Part shown: piece after piece, positions 34,540-43,882 of the stretch | How positions within the stretch are numbered: position 1 is the first letter of the stretch | How the letters are laid out: every line of letters begins with the position of its first letter | Source of the DNA: Xylanibacter caecicola | Lineage (GTDB): Bacteria; Bacteroidota; Bacteroidia; Bacteroidales; Bacteroidaceae | NCBI RefSeq assembly: GCF_013166515.1 | Contig: NZ_JABKKJ010000001.1 | Span: 124,001-188,000, forward strand | Length of the DNA stretch: 64,000 nucleotides | Direction of reading: 5' to 3' | The notes under the pieces: model-generated | Database searches by the model: none | Seen by the model: the letters and a program-made list of their open reading frames with translations, nothing else | Told to the model about the DNA's origin: nothing | Position numbers and translations under genes: made by a program

Positions 34540-36609
34540 ATGAGAAAGATATTAATGTCGTCTATTCTTGCTCTATGTGCATTGTCTGCAACAGCTATCC
34601 CCGCCAAGCGCGGAACATGGAAGACAATAATCTTGGAGGACGGGACGTCGGTGCGGGCAGAGCTGTACGGTGATGAGTATGCACACTTCTGGCGTACAGC
34701 CAAAGGCGATGCCTACGTGCAGAAAGCCGGGGCGGACATATTCGTGAAAACAACTCCCGAGGCTGTAAATGCCAAGGCGCAGGAGATGAGAAAGAGCAAC
34801 AGCGAGCGCAGGATGAAGCGTGCGGCAAAGAGGGCAGTGGGCACGGCATCGTCCGTGAACAGCGGTTCGCACAAGGGACTGATAATCCTTGTGCAGTTCC
34901 AAAATCTGAAATTCAGGACGGGTCATGACAATGCCTATTATAATAATGTGGCAAACACCGTGGGCTTTACAAACTCTGAGGGTTACCGCGGCAGCGTTCA
35001 TGACTATTTCCTGTCGCAGAGCGACGGCAGGTTCGACCTTACATTCGATGTTGCCGGTCCGTACACGCTCTCAAAAAACTATGAATACTACGGTGAAGAC
35101 GGTACGTCGAAAGACATACATGCCTATGACATGATAACCGAGGCGTGCCGCGCCGCCGACAAGGATGTTGATTTCTCAAGATACGATTGGGACGGTGACG
35201 GAGAGGTTGAGCAAGTATACGTTCTCTTTGCAGGCAACGGACAAGCGGGCGGAGGAGACAGCAATACCATCTGGCCGCACGAGTTTGTGCTGCAGCCCTC
35301 CATAACTCTCGACAATACAAGGCTGTATACATACGCTTGCGGAAGCGAGCTGGTGCACGGGCGTGCCGGAGGTATCGGCACGTTCTGCCATGAATTCAGC
35401 CATTGCTTAGGTCTTCCGGACATGTACGACACCGACTATAGCGGAGCATACGGCATGGGTCCGTGGAGCCCCATGGACCAGGGCAGCTACAACGGCAACA
35501 GCATGCTGCCGGCAAACTATACTGCCTATGAACGGGTGTTCAGCGGCTGGCAGCAGCCTGTGGAACTTACGGGCGAGGTTGAGGTGAACGGCATGGAGGC
35601 TCTCGACAACGGCGGCAAAACATATATTATCTATAACAAGAGCAACCGTAATGAGTATTACATGCTCGAAAACCGCCAGCTTACGGGTTGGGATGCGGCT
35701 CTTCCCTCATCCGGACTTGTCATAACCCATGTGGACTATAATTGGTATTCGTGGGCGACAAACAATGTGAACAACGACCCCGCTCATCAGCGTTGTACGG
35801 TTTTCCATGCCGACAACGGGATAGCCAATGATGCCGGTGTACCTTATCCTTACCGCACCAACAACAAGCTGACGGATACGTCTTCTCCGGCAGCCACGCT
35901 GTTCAATTATAATAACGGCAAGCGTTACATGAACTATCCCATAACCGATATAAAGCAGGAAAACGGTCTTATCTCTTTCAAGGCGGGAACAGCAGAGGTT
36001 ATTTCGGACTTTAACGGTCCTTCGACAGACCCGACGGATGCGGTGTTCTACGAGTCTTTCGACAAGTGTACGGGACAGGGAGGCAACGATAACTTCTGGG
36101 GAACGGAAGTGACATTCGCCAACATGCGTGCCGACAATGAAGGCTGGTACTATCAGTACGGATATGGTGCAGACCGGTGTGCAAAGTTCGGAAAAACGGC
36201 AAAAGACGGTAATACAGCCACTCCGGTACTTAAACTCAATGGTGAATACGATCTTTATTTCAAGGCAGCACCGTATAATACAGACGAAACGGAGTTGACA
36301 CTTGTGTTGAACGGAACCGGAGACATGGAGCAAACCGACTTTGTCATGGAAGCCGGCAAGTGGACGGAGTTCCACACAACATTCACCGCAATAGGCGACA
36401 CACGTATAGTTTTCAAGCCCGAAAAGCATTTCTTCCTCGATGAAGTCATCGTCAAGAAAAGCACTTCTACGGATATCATGGGAATACAGGTGTCGCCTTC
36501 AACCGGTGTAAAAAGTATATATAGTATCGACGGCAGATATATGGGTACGGATGCGTCCGTGCTGGGAAAAGGAATATATATCGTGAATGGCCGTAAGATT
36601 GTGAAATGA
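34540..36609 (+). CDS. Secreted M6-family zinc metalloprotease with C-terminal sorting tail (copy 2)
   Basis: A 689-residue secreted protease. After the signal peptide (MRKILMSSILALCALSATA) comes the shared IPAKRGTWKTIILEDG start, then the catalytic domain with HEFSHCLGLPDMYDT (zinc histidines H284 and H288) and the MGPWSPMDQGSYNG turn. A beta-sandwich follows (FYESFDKCTGQGGND ... ADRCAKFG), then the sorting tail (IYSIDGRYMGTDASVLGKGI, ending GRKIVK). It closes the right-hand locus as copy 1 closes the left. The 384-base gap and terminator before it suggest a separate transcript. Substrate unknown. Confidence 0.9.
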   Translation: MRKILMSSILALCALSATAIPAKRGTWKTIILEDGTSVRAELYGDEYAHFWRTAKGDAYVQKAGADIFVKTTPEAVNAKAQEMRKSNSERRMKRAAKRAVGTASSVNSGSHKGLIILVQFQNLKFRTGHDNAYYNNVANTVGFTNSEGYRGSVHDYFLSQSDGRFDLTFDVAGPYTLSKNYEYYGEDGTSKDIHAYDMITEACRAADKDVDFSRYDWDGDGEVEQVYVLFAGNGQAGGGDSNTIWPHEFVLQPSITLDNTRLYTYACGSELVHGRAGGIGTFCHEFSHCLGLPDMYDTDYSGAYGMGPWSPMDQGSYNGNSMLPANYTAYERVFSGWQQPVELTGEVEVNGMEALDNGGKTYIIYNKSNRNEYYMLENRQLTGWDAALPSSGLVITHVDYNWYSWATNNVNNDPAHQRCTVFHADNGIANDAGVPYPYRTNNKLTDTSSPAATLFNYNNGKRYMNYPITDIKQENGLISFKAGTAEVISDFNGPSTDPTDAVFYESFDKCTGQGGNDNFWGTEVTFANMRADNEGWYYQYGYGADRCAKFGKTAKDGNTATPVLKLNGEYDLYFKAAPYNTDETELTLVLNGTGDMEQTDFVMEAGKWTEFHTTFTAIGDTRIVFKPEKHFFLDEVIVKKSTSTDIMGIQVSPSTGVKSIYSIDGRYMGTDASVLGKGIYIVNGRKIVK

Positions 36610-36616
36610 ATATAAT

Positions 36617-36749
36617 AAGGAGATAAAAGAAGATAGGAGAAGATATGTGGCTTGCGCCACGGGAGATAAAGGACAGTTGTATTGAAACAAACAACAAAGC
36701 ATATGTCCTCTATCTCCCTTTATCTTCTCCTATCTTCTTTTATCTCCTT
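36617..36749. repeat. Family A hairpin repeat, best-preserved copy A4
   Basis: Arms 36617-36645 and 36721-36749 are perfect 29-base inverted copies with a 75-base loop that contains GTGGCTTGCGCCAC. It directly follows an M6 protease gene and could act as its terminator. Confidence 0.85.
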
Positions 36750-36774
36750 TTTATATTGGGCTTTCATCCTCCGA

Positions 36775-36881
36775 GTAGGGCTGTACCATGGTGCAGCCGC
36801 CGTGATTATGAATTATAATCCGCTGTCATTACGAATGACACAAGCCATGCGGTTTCGGATGCACCGGGGTGCATCCCTACC
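36775..36881. repeat. Family D repeat, copy D1
   Basis: About 107 bases from GTAGGGCTGTACCATGGTGC to GCACCGGGGTGCATCCCTAC, each end forming its own small hairpin and the ends pairing through GTAGGG/CCCTAC. The copy at 54264-54370 is the same element in the opposite orientation. Confidence 0.75.
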
Positions 36882-37174
36882 TGTAAGCAGGCTCTATCTC
36901 CTTCTTTATCTCCCTCTCTTTTTGTTTAAAAAATGTAATTTTACCGTCTGTCTTTTGCAGATAAGTAAACCATTCATATCTTTATCGTCGTTTTCATGAT
37001 GATATGTGTGGCATGTCGGCACTTTCTTTGGCAGTATAAAGTTTTATGTCCTTATCCCGTCCCCGCGTATGTCCTTATGCCGGGACAGGCTCTTTTGTTC
37101 ATGATGCTTGGCGTCATAAATGTTTCAGACAGGGTCAAGTACCTTATTATAAACAATTTAAATCATTTTGACTT
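36882..37174. other. Spacer before the recombinase, no gene seen
   Basis: This stretch is AT-rich with a pyrimidine run near 36895-36930 and two direct copies of a TATGTCCTTAT motif (37046 and 37068). I see no consensus promoter, gene or clear attachment site in it. Confidence 0.5.
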
Positions 37175-38098
37175 ATGAACGAGAAAACATTCGGTGAAGT
37201 GTATTCATCATGGAAGGAAGCGAAAAAAGAGTTTGTAAAGCGTTCCACACTGTCCGTCTATACCCTGCTGGCGGAAAAACACCTGTTGCCGACCTTCGGT
37301 CAGCGGACGGATATACGCGAGGATGACGCACAGACCCTTGTGCTGCAAAAGATATCCGAGGGACTGAGCCATAAGAGCGTCAAGGATATAATGATTGTGC
37401 TAAAGATGGTAATGAGGTTCGGTATAAAGACCGGTTGGGCTGTCAACACGGAATGGGACATAAAGTATCCTAAGGAGCACCGCAAGCAGGGACTGAAGGT
37501 GCTTACCACTTCGGAGCAGAGGCGGATAATGGATTTTCTGGCGCAGCACATGTCATACCGCAATCTCGGCATATACATCTGTCTCAGCACAGGTATGCGT
37601 ATCGGTGAGATATGTGCACTGAAGTGGAGCGATATAAACATAAGCGACCGCGTGATAAACGTGCAGCGCACAATAGAGAGAATATACATTACCGATGCCG
37701 ACCACCGACATACCGAGGTTGCGGAGGGACCTCCTAAGACGGTAAACTCCATAAGGGAGATACCCATCGGCATGCAGCTGATAAAGATGCTGCGCCCTAT
37801 AATGAAGATTGTGTACCACGATGCGTATATACTTACCAACGACACCAAACCACTTGAACCGCGCCTTTACCACAATTATTACAACAACATGATAAGGAGG
37901 CACAACCTGCCCCGGATAAACTTTCACGGATTGCGCCACAGCTTTGCCACACGCTGCATAGAGAGCAAGTGCGACTACAAGACGGTGAGCATAATCCTGG
38001 GACATGCAAACATATCCACCACGATGAACCTTTACGTGCATCCGGGCATTGACCAGAAGCGTAAATGTATAGACAGGATGATGAGGGTATTGAGATAA
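37175..38098 (+). CDS. Tyrosine site-specific recombinase
   Basis: A 307-residue integrase-type recombinase with an N-terminal SAM-like DNA-binding domain (TFGEVYSSWKEAKKEFV) and a complete catalytic set: R142 (STGMRIGEICALKW), H251 and R254 (FHGLRHSFATR), H277 and Y287 (LGHANISTTMNLYVHP). It is shorter than the roughly 400-residue integrases typical of Bacteroides transposons. No mobilisation, phage or conjugation gene is nearby, so it is either a lone relic or a resident invertase. Bacteroides tyrosine recombinases are known to invert DNA next to surface-protein operons, which makes the susC inverted repeat 12 kb away a possible target; this is inference. Confidence 0.9.
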   Translation: MNEKTFGEVYSSWKEAKKEFVKRSTLSVYTLLAEKHLLPTFGQRTDIREDDAQTLVLQKISEGLSHKSVKDIMIVLKMVMRFGIKTGWAVNTEWDIKYPKEHRKQGLKVLTTSEQRRIMDFLAQHMSYRNLGIYICLSTGMRIGEICALKWSDINISDRVINVQRTIERIYITDADHRHTEVAEGPPKTVNSIREIPIGMQLIKMLRPIMKIVYHDAYILTNDTKPLEPRLYHNYYNNMIRRHNLPRINFHGLRHSFATRCIESKCDYKTVSIILGHANISTTMNLYVHPGIDQKRKCIDRMMRVLR

Positions 38099-38149
38099 GT
38101 TGGCGTCTTGTTTTGCAACACCCTCATGTTGTGATGGCTGCCTGTATCT

Positions 38150-38270
38150 TCTTGTAAATCAAGATGATACCTCCGATGTTGCAAAAGGTGCCCTTTTGGA
38201 GGCTGAAAGACGGCATTTAGTCTTCCAAAAGGGCACCTTTTGCAATGCGATTTGCCATGTTTTGCAATAG
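38150..38270. repeat. Family C hairpin, copy C3
   Basis: The lead module (CTTGTAAATCAAGATGATAC) is followed by a perfect 22-base inverted pair at 38179-38200 and 38224-38245 (core GCAAAAGGTGCCCTTTTGGA) with GAAAGACGGCATTTAG in the loop. It follows the recombinase gene. Confidence 0.8.
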
Positions 38271-38320
38271 GGTATGTATCCGTTGCCCGGATAAGGACAC
38301 GTGCGGAAAGAAGCTAATGG

Positions 38321-38463
38321 GAGCTAAGGGGAGATAAAAGAAGATATAAGAAGATAAAGTGAGATAAAAGACAATAGCCTTGTTGCTTTTTACAAGACTA
38401 TTGTCCCTTATCTCCTGTGGCATGAGTCACATATCTTCTCCTGTCTCCATCTATCTCCTTATT
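38321..38463. repeat. Family A hairpin repeat, copy A5
   Basis: A purine-rich left half and pyrimidine-rich right half pair imperfectly; the internal GTGGCATGAGTCAC is a slightly decayed version of the usual small hairpin, and ACAATAGCCTTGT / ACAAGACTATTGT pair in the middle. With copy C3 it accounts for about half of the 691-base gap; 38464-38635 shows nothing further. Confidence 0.7.
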
Positions 38464-38635
38464 GTATCACGACACCCTGCAGAGCAGGTCGGACACCAGA
38501 CCGGAGGCTTCTGGGATAGTCTCTTCCTACAGCCGAAAAGATGTATATAAGCAGGTAAAATATAGCAAATGGATGTTAAATTATATTTAATTTACGTATT
38601 GCAAAATTAAACATCCTTAAATTACCCCCCCAGAA

Positions 38636-38666
38636 TTGTTTAATAATCGTAATACGATTAATTTTG
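38636..38666 (+). promoter_or_regulatory. Promoter of the M6-TlpA-Omp28 operon
   Basis: TTGT at 38636-38639, 19 bases, then TAATTTTG at 38659-38666. The -7 element is perfect and the -33 element is one base off. The leader to the ATG at 38790 is about 115 bases. Confidence 0.65.
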
Positions 38667-38789
38667 CAAAAATAAGCTAAAAGTCGTGAAGACGATGTAA
38701 TGCCGGTATTGCATGCAACATTCTCCATATTGGAGGACGTGTCTTATCGTAACTTCAATAATAAGTGACAATCATAATACACACAATAG

Positions 38790-40874
38790 ATGAATAGACT
38801 TTTCTTGTCCATATCATTACTTTTCGTAATGTTGGGCGCGTCTGCCGTGCCTGCCAAGCGCGGTATATGGCGTACTCTGCCTCTTGTCGGTGGCGGCGAG
38901 GTTCATGCAGAACTTATTGGTGATGAATGTTTGAATTATTATAAGTCAGCGGCAGGAACGTTCTATGTTCCTGTCGCTGACGGTTTTTATGATGTTGCCG
39001 ACATCGCTTCCCTCAAAGCCGCGGCAGGGGAGAAGCGTGCCGTGTCGGATGAAAGGCGCCTAAGACGGGGCGCAAAGGCACGTGCCGGAGCGCGTGTCGG
39101 AGGAACCGTTAAGGGACTTGTCATATTGGTGGAGTTTAAAGACACCAAGTTCTCTTCGGACAACGCACAGCCGCTTTACAACGATATCCTTAATGCCGAA
39201 AATTATAAGAATGACAAAGGTTTCGTAGGTTCCGTGCGAGACTATTTCCGCGATCAGAGCAACGGTCGGCTGCTTATAGACTTCGACGTGACGGGTCCGG
39301 TGCAGATGCCCAACGGCTATGCCTATTACGGAGCCAACACCGGGCTTCTCGGAAGCGATGCACATCCCGATGAAATGGTTGAATATGCCTGCAAAGCCGT
39401 GGCAGGCAAGGTGAATTTCGCCGACTACGACTGGGACGGTGACGGAGAGGCAGATCAGGTTTGTATCATATATGCCGGACGCGGCGAGGCTTCGGGAGGC
39501 GATGCCAACACTATCTGGCCTCACGAGGGACAGCTGACAAGATATGGCAAAGACGTGGTGATAGACGGAGTGAAGGTCGATACTTACGCACTCAGCTGCG
39601 AACTGGGCGAGAAAGGAACCATCGACGGCATCGGAACATTCTGTCACGAATTTTCCCACTGTCTCGGCATTCCCGACATGTACGACACGTCCAACAGCGG
39701 AGGCTACGGCATGTACCGTTGGGACATCATGAGCTATGGCAACTACAACGGCGACAGCTTTGTACCCGCCGCATATACAAGCTACGAGCGTTGGCTTGCC
39801 GGTTGGATAGAGCCGGTGGAACTGAAAGAAGACACCGACATAAGCGGCATGAAGTCTTTGGAAGAGGGCGGCACAGCGTACATTATATATAACGATGGCG
39901 ACAGGAATGAGTATTATCTTCTGGAAAACCGTCGCAAGACAGGCTGGGATGCGGCGCTTCCGGGCGAAGGTCTGCTCGTGATACATGTAGACTACGATGC
40001 CAAGTTGTGGGCGGAAAATACCGTCAACAGCAGCAAAGGCAGTCATCCGCACCTCTCACCCATTGCCGCCGACAACTCATACGTGTCAGAAGACGCCGAC
40101 TGTGCAGGCGATGTGTTCCCGTACAACGGCAACAACAGTCTGACAAACACCACCACGCCAGCGGCAACGCTGTATAACAAGAACACCGACGGCTCTTATT
40201 TCATGAACAAGTCGGTTGAAGATATAACGAAAAACGAAGACGGTACCATGTCGTTCGCGTTCAGAGTGGTAGACGAAAAGCCGCAGCCCGATGTCGAAGG
40301 CAACTGGTTCTACGAGTCGTTTGACAAGTGTGCCGGTATCGGCGGTAACGACGGTAAATGGGGAAATGCCTCTACGGGTGGATTTCCGCAAGATTTCCTT
40401 ACCGACAATGCAGGGTGGGAGAGCGACAACGCCAACAACCTGCGCCCTGCCGACAAGTGCGCCAAGTTTACCGGCGGAACGGTGAAAAGCCCGATGTTCT
40501 ATTTCGACAACGGAGCGGTGATAACGTTCAAGGCTGCTCCGTGCAACGGATATGCCGAGACGCTGACCCTCGGCACAGACAGGGGAACGCTCGGACAGAC
40601 AACGTTCACCATGACCAACGGTGCGTGGACAGAGTTCAAGACAACCCTTTCAGGCGAAGGCTATACACAGTTGTCGTTCACTACAGGCGGTCCGTTCTTT
40701 GTAGACGAGTTGCGCGTGAGCACTCCTTCCGCAACGGGTATAGACCATGTCGTTGCGCCGTCGGCGTCTGCCGGCAAACGCATCTACAGCATCGACGGTC
40801 GCTATATGGGCACCGACATCGACGTTCTTGCCAGGGGACTGTATATCGTAGGCGGCAGAAAGGTGGTTAAATAA
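38790..40874 (+). CDS. Secreted M6-family zinc metalloprotease with C-terminal sorting tail (copy 3)
   Basis: A 694-residue secreted protease with signal peptide (MNRLFLSISLLFVMLGASA), the shared VPAKRGIWRTLPL start, zinc motif HEFSHCLGIPDMYDT (H286 and H290) and the GMYRWDIMSYGNYNG turn. A C-terminal sandwich (FYESFDKCAGIGGND) and sorting tail (IYSIDGRYMGTDIDVLARGL, ending GRKVVK) follow. It leads a seven-gene operon running to 51758, with a 38-base gap to the thioredoxin gene. It is closer to copies 2 and 4 than to copy 1. Confidence 0.9.
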   Translation: MNRLFLSISLLFVMLGASAVPAKRGIWRTLPLVGGGEVHAELIGDECLNYYKSAAGTFYVPVADGFYDVADIASLKAAAGEKRAVSDERRLRRGAKARAGARVGGTVKGLVILVEFKDTKFSSDNAQPLYNDILNAENYKNDKGFVGSVRDYFRDQSNGRLLIDFDVTGPVQMPNGYAYYGANTGLLGSDAHPDEMVEYACKAVAGKVNFADYDWDGDGEADQVCIIYAGRGEASGGDANTIWPHEGQLTRYGKDVVIDGVKVDTYALSCELGEKGTIDGIGTFCHEFSHCLGIPDMYDTSNSGGYGMYRWDIMSYGNYNGDSFVPAAYTSYERWLAGWIEPVELKEDTDISGMKSLEEGGTAYIIYNDGDRNEYYLLENRRKTGWDAALPGEGLLVIHVDYDAKLWAENTVNSSKGSHPHLSPIAADNSYVSEDADCAGDVFPYNGNNSLTNTTTPAATLYNKNTDGSYFMNKSVEDITKNEDGTMSFAFRVVDEKPQPDVEGNWFYESFDKCAGIGGNDGKWGNASTGGFPQDFLTDNAGWESDNANNLRPADKCAKFTGGTVKSPMFYFDNGAVITFKAAPCNGYAETLTLGTDRGTLGQTTFTMTNGAWTEFKTTLSGEGYTQLSFTTGGPFFVDELRVSTPSATGIDHVVAPSASAGKRIYSIDGRYMGTDIDVLARGLYIVGGRKVVK

Positions 40875-40912
40875 AACTGTGTGATACCGATAATTAAAAA
40901 ATACAAGATATA

Positions 40913-41398
40913 ATGAGAAAAGTTTTAGCAATTGCATTCGTGCTCCTTTGCCTCGGCGGCAAGGCATTGGCACAACTGCCGTCGGTGACGCTTAAAGACA
41001 TCAACGGCAAGACCGTGAGAACGGACACTTTGTCCAACGGCGGCAAACCGTTCATCATCGACTTCTTCGCAACGTGGTGCAAACCCTGTAACCGCGAGTT
41101 GAAGGCAATACACGAGGTGTATCCCGACTGGCAGGAAGAAACCGGCGTGAAGCTCATCGCCGTGTCGATAGATCAGGCACAGAACATCAACAAGGTGAAG
41201 CCCATGGTCGACGAACAAGGCTGGGAATATGAGGTGCTCCTCGACCCTAATGGCGATTTCAAGCGCGCGCTCGGCATACAGATGATACCATACGTGCTCA
41301 TTGTCGACGGCAAGGGTAACATTGTGTACAAGCACAACGGTTATACCGACGGTGCGGAGAATGAATTGATAGAGAAGGTAAGAGAACTTGTAAAGTGA
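40913..41398 (+). CDS. TlpA-like periplasmic thioredoxin
   Basis: A 161-residue thioredoxin-fold protein with a signal peptide (MRKVLAIAFVLLCLGGKALA) and the active site WCKPC (C56 and C59) in FFATWCKPCNRELKAI, plus the cis-proline IPYVLI. It lacks a lipobox, so it is probably soluble in the periplasm. Its place between an M6 protease and an outer-membrane protein, in an operon with two CxxC Omp28-type proteins, suggests a role in the disulfide state of those exported proteins; this is inference. Its stop is one base from the next start. Confidence 0.9.
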   Translation: MRKVLAIAFVLLCLGGKALAQLPSVTLKDINGKTVRTDTLSNGGKPFIIDFFATWCKPCNRELKAIHEVYPDWQEETGVKLIAVSIDQAQNINKVKPMVDEQGWEYEVLLDPNGDFKRALGIQMIPYVLIVDGKGNIVYKHNGYTDGAENELIEKVRELVK

Positions 41399-41399
41399 T

Positions 41400-43061
41400 A
41401 TGAGAAGAATATATACCATTATTACCGCGGCTATGCTGTCGTCTGCGGCATACGCGCAGGTGGACATCGGCAAGGGCGTGTCGGTGACGGGAAGTTTGCA
41501 GAGCGACATGCTTGTGCCTATGGGCAAGCAGGAAGACGGCTCTCACGAGGATTTCCGCACAAACACATACGCCGACATGAGTCTGATGAGCAAGAACATC
41601 GACTTGGGCGTAAGGCTCGAATACCTCGATCACCCGCTGCCGGGCTTTGAGACCGACAAGGGTTTCAAAGGCTGGGGCTTGGCAAACATATATGCTAAAA
41701 TCCACACAAAGAACCTTGAGGTGACTCTCGGAAACTATTATGAGCAGTTCGGTTCGGGCTTCATCCTCCGCACATACGAGGAGAGAAGTCTCGGCATAGA
41801 CAACTCGCTGCTTGGTGCGCGTGTTGTCGTACGCCCGTTCAACGGTGTTCAGATAAAGGCACTCACCGGCTATCAACGCCACTACTGGAGCTATAACGAC
41901 GCTCTGGTGTCGGGTGCCGACGTCGAATTCAGTCTCGACCGCTGGTTCAAGGCACTGGGTGACCGGGGCGCAAGCCTCACCCTGGGCGGTTCGTGGGTGA
42001 ACAAACACGGCGATGACGAGGCTGTGAGAAATGCGGATGCGACACATCGTCTCAATTTCCCGAAGAACGTCAATGCCTATGACCTGCGTGCAAACTTCAA
42101 CAAAGGCGGGCTTAACATCCTTGCCGAGTATGCACAGAAAGACGCGGATCCGTCGTTCAAGAACAATTACATCTATCGCAAGGGATATGTAGGAATGCTC
42201 TCGGCGTCATACTCGAAGAAGGGCGCGTCGTTGCTGTTGCAGGCAAAACGCTCGGACAACTTCACATCGGTGAGCGACCGCACGGAAAGCGGCAGCGGCT
42301 CGGCAATAAACCATCTGCCGGCGTTTACCGAAGACCATACATATGCACTTGCTGCCCTTTATCCTTATAACACCAACAAAAACGGTGAATGGGCTTATCA
42401 GGCACAGTTCGGATACAATTTCAAGCGCCGCACGGCGATAGGCGGAAGGTATGGCATGAACGTGAAGGTGAACTTCTCGCATGTGCATGCCATCGACATG
42501 ACACCCAAGGGCAGCACGGCTCTTCCGGGACTTGTACCGGGCGCATGGGGAACCGACGGTTACGGCTCGGCTTTCTGGAAATGGGGCGACGAGACATTCT
42601 ATCAGGATCTGAACATACAGATAGAGCGCCGACTGACCAAGGGCTTCAAACTCAACCTTATGTACATGAACCAGTTCTATAACAAGACTGTTGTAGAGGG
42701 CGAGGGCGGAATGATACACAGCAACATCTTCATTGCCGACGGTCTGATAAGCCTCAGCCCCAAGACAAAGCTCCGTGTGGAGGGACAATACCTCACAACG
42801 GGCGAGGATGAGGGCGACTGGGCGTTCGCTCTTGCCGAACTGTCGCTGGCTCCGCACTGGATGTTCACGGCTTCGGACATGTACAACTGCGGCGAGACAC
42901 AGGCTCACTATTGGCAGACATACGTGACATACAACATCAAGTCGCACCGCGTACAGCTCGGCTGGGGACGCACGCGTGCGGGCTACAACTGCTCCGGCGG
43001 CGTGTGCCGGTACATCCCGCAGACCAAAGGTTTCACTTTGTCTTACAACTATAACTTCTAA
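41400..43061 (+). CDS. DUF6029 outer-membrane protein
   Basis: A 553-residue protein with a signal peptide (MRRIYTIITAAMLSSAAYA) and alternating beta-strand sequence throughout, ending in aromatic FTLSYNYNF, typical of an outer-membrane barrel. The start (DIGKGVSVTGSLQSDMLVP) and central segments (GNYYEQFGSGFILRTYEERSLG) fit the Bacteroidetes DUF6029 family, whose function is unknown. One base separates it from tlpA and six from the Omp28 gene, so translation is probably coupled. Confidence 0.85.
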   Translation: MRRIYTIITAAMLSSAAYAQVDIGKGVSVTGSLQSDMLVPMGKQEDGSHEDFRTNTYADMSLMSKNIDLGVRLEYLDHPLPGFETDKGFKGWGLANIYAKIHTKNLEVTLGNYYEQFGSGFILRTYEERSLGIDNSLLGARVVVRPFNGVQIKALTGYQRHYWSYNDALVSGADVEFSLDRWFKALGDRGASLTLGGSWVNKHGDDEAVRNADATHRLNFPKNVNAYDLRANFNKGGLNILAEYAQKDADPSFKNNYIYRKGYVGMLSASYSKKGASLLLQAKRSDNFTSVSDRTESGSGSAINHLPAFTEDHTYALAALYPYNTNKNGEWAYQAQFGYNFKRRTAIGGRYGMNVKVNFSHVHAIDMTPKGSTALPGLVPGAWGTDGYGSAFWKWGDETFYQDLNIQIERRLTKGFKLNLMYMNQFYNKTVVEGEGGMIHSNIFIADGLISLSPKTKLRVEGQYLTTGEDEGDWAFALAELSLAPHWMFTASDMYNCGETQAHYWQTYVTYNIKSHRVQLGWGRTRAGYNCSGGVCRYIPQTKGFTLSYNYNF

Positions 43062-43067
43062 AACGTC

Positions 43068-43868
43068 ATGAGAAAGTTCTTATATATATATATAATAATG
43101 TGTGTGGGCGTGCTTGTCGCTTCGTGCAGCGATATGGACGACAACGAGCGTTTCACCTACGTGAAGCCCGCTCCGGTGGCACGCTGCGTGCTGCTCGAAG
43201 ACTATACCGGACAACTATGTGTGAACTGTCCCAAAGCTGTAGGCGTGATAAATCAGATACATGAAGTTTATGGCGACAACATCATTGCCGTCGGCATACA
43301 CGGCGGACGCCTGTCACTGTCAAGCAGTCTGAGTGACTTGGGACTTGCAACCGCAGAGAGCGAGGAATACTATCAGAGTGCAGGTGCTCCGTCGCAGCCG
43401 TCGGGACGTATCAACCGTAAGGGAGAACCGTCGACAATAGACTCATGGCAGGAGCTTGTTACGTCTGAAATCGAGAAGACTGCACCCCTGTCGCTGAGCC
43501 TTGCTGCCGTTTACGATGCCGGCTCACGTACGGTTAATGTTACCGTCGGAGCGAATGGTGTGGACGGAAATGTTGCAGGAAAGCTGCAGCTTTGGATTGT
43601 AGAAGACAACATTGTGGCTCCGCAGAGACAGCCCGACGGTTCGACAAAAGTTGATTACGTGCACAACCATGTATTCCGCTCTGCCGTCAACGGCACATGG
43701 GGCGAGAGCTTCAACATTGCCGAGGGCGAGGAAAAGAGTGTTACGGCTTCGGCTGCGCTCAAAGCAAACTGGAAACCGGAAGACTGTTCTGTCGTTGCTT
43801 TTGTATATAACGAGAGCGGCGTGATGCAGGCGGCTAAGGTGAAGATTATAAACGATAACGAAGAATAA
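43068..43868 (+). CDS. Omp28-related lipoprotein with CxxC motif
   Basis: A 266-residue lipoprotein (lipobox VASC, cysteine 20) of the Omp28 family, first known as a surface protein of Porphyromonas. The N-terminal domain resembles a thioredoxin fold with LEDYTGQLCVNCPKAVGVI (C51 and C54), and a beta-sandwich follows (VDYVHNHVFRSAVNGTWGE). Its function is not settled. The next two larger genes include another Omp28-like domain, so this operon carries two of them. Confidence 0.87.
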   Translation: MRKFLYIYIIMCVGVLVASCSDMDDNERFTYVKPAPVARCVLLEDYTGQLCVNCPKAVGVINQIHEVYGDNIIAVGIHGGRLSLSSSLSDLGLATAESEEYYQSAGAPSQPSGRINRKGEPSTIDSWQELVTSEIEKTAPLSLSLAAVYDAGSRTVNVTVGANGVDGNVAGKLQLWIVEDNIVAPQRQPDGSTKVDYVHNHVFRSAVNGTWGESFNIAEGEEKSVTASAALKANWKPEDCSVVAFVYNESGVMQAAKVKIINDNEE

Positions 43869-43882
43869 ACAAAAAGATAAGT

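Noticed and set aside
36682..36999. 105-codon frame after M6 copy 2
   Set aside because: It runs through the family A and D hairpins and reads as low-complexity SLYLLLSSF-type sequence, typical of these repeats on this strand.
36610..38789. Integrative element or prophage around the recombinase
   Set aside because: No transfer, replication or phage gene, no tRNA target and no matching direct repeats were seen; only the recombinase is present.
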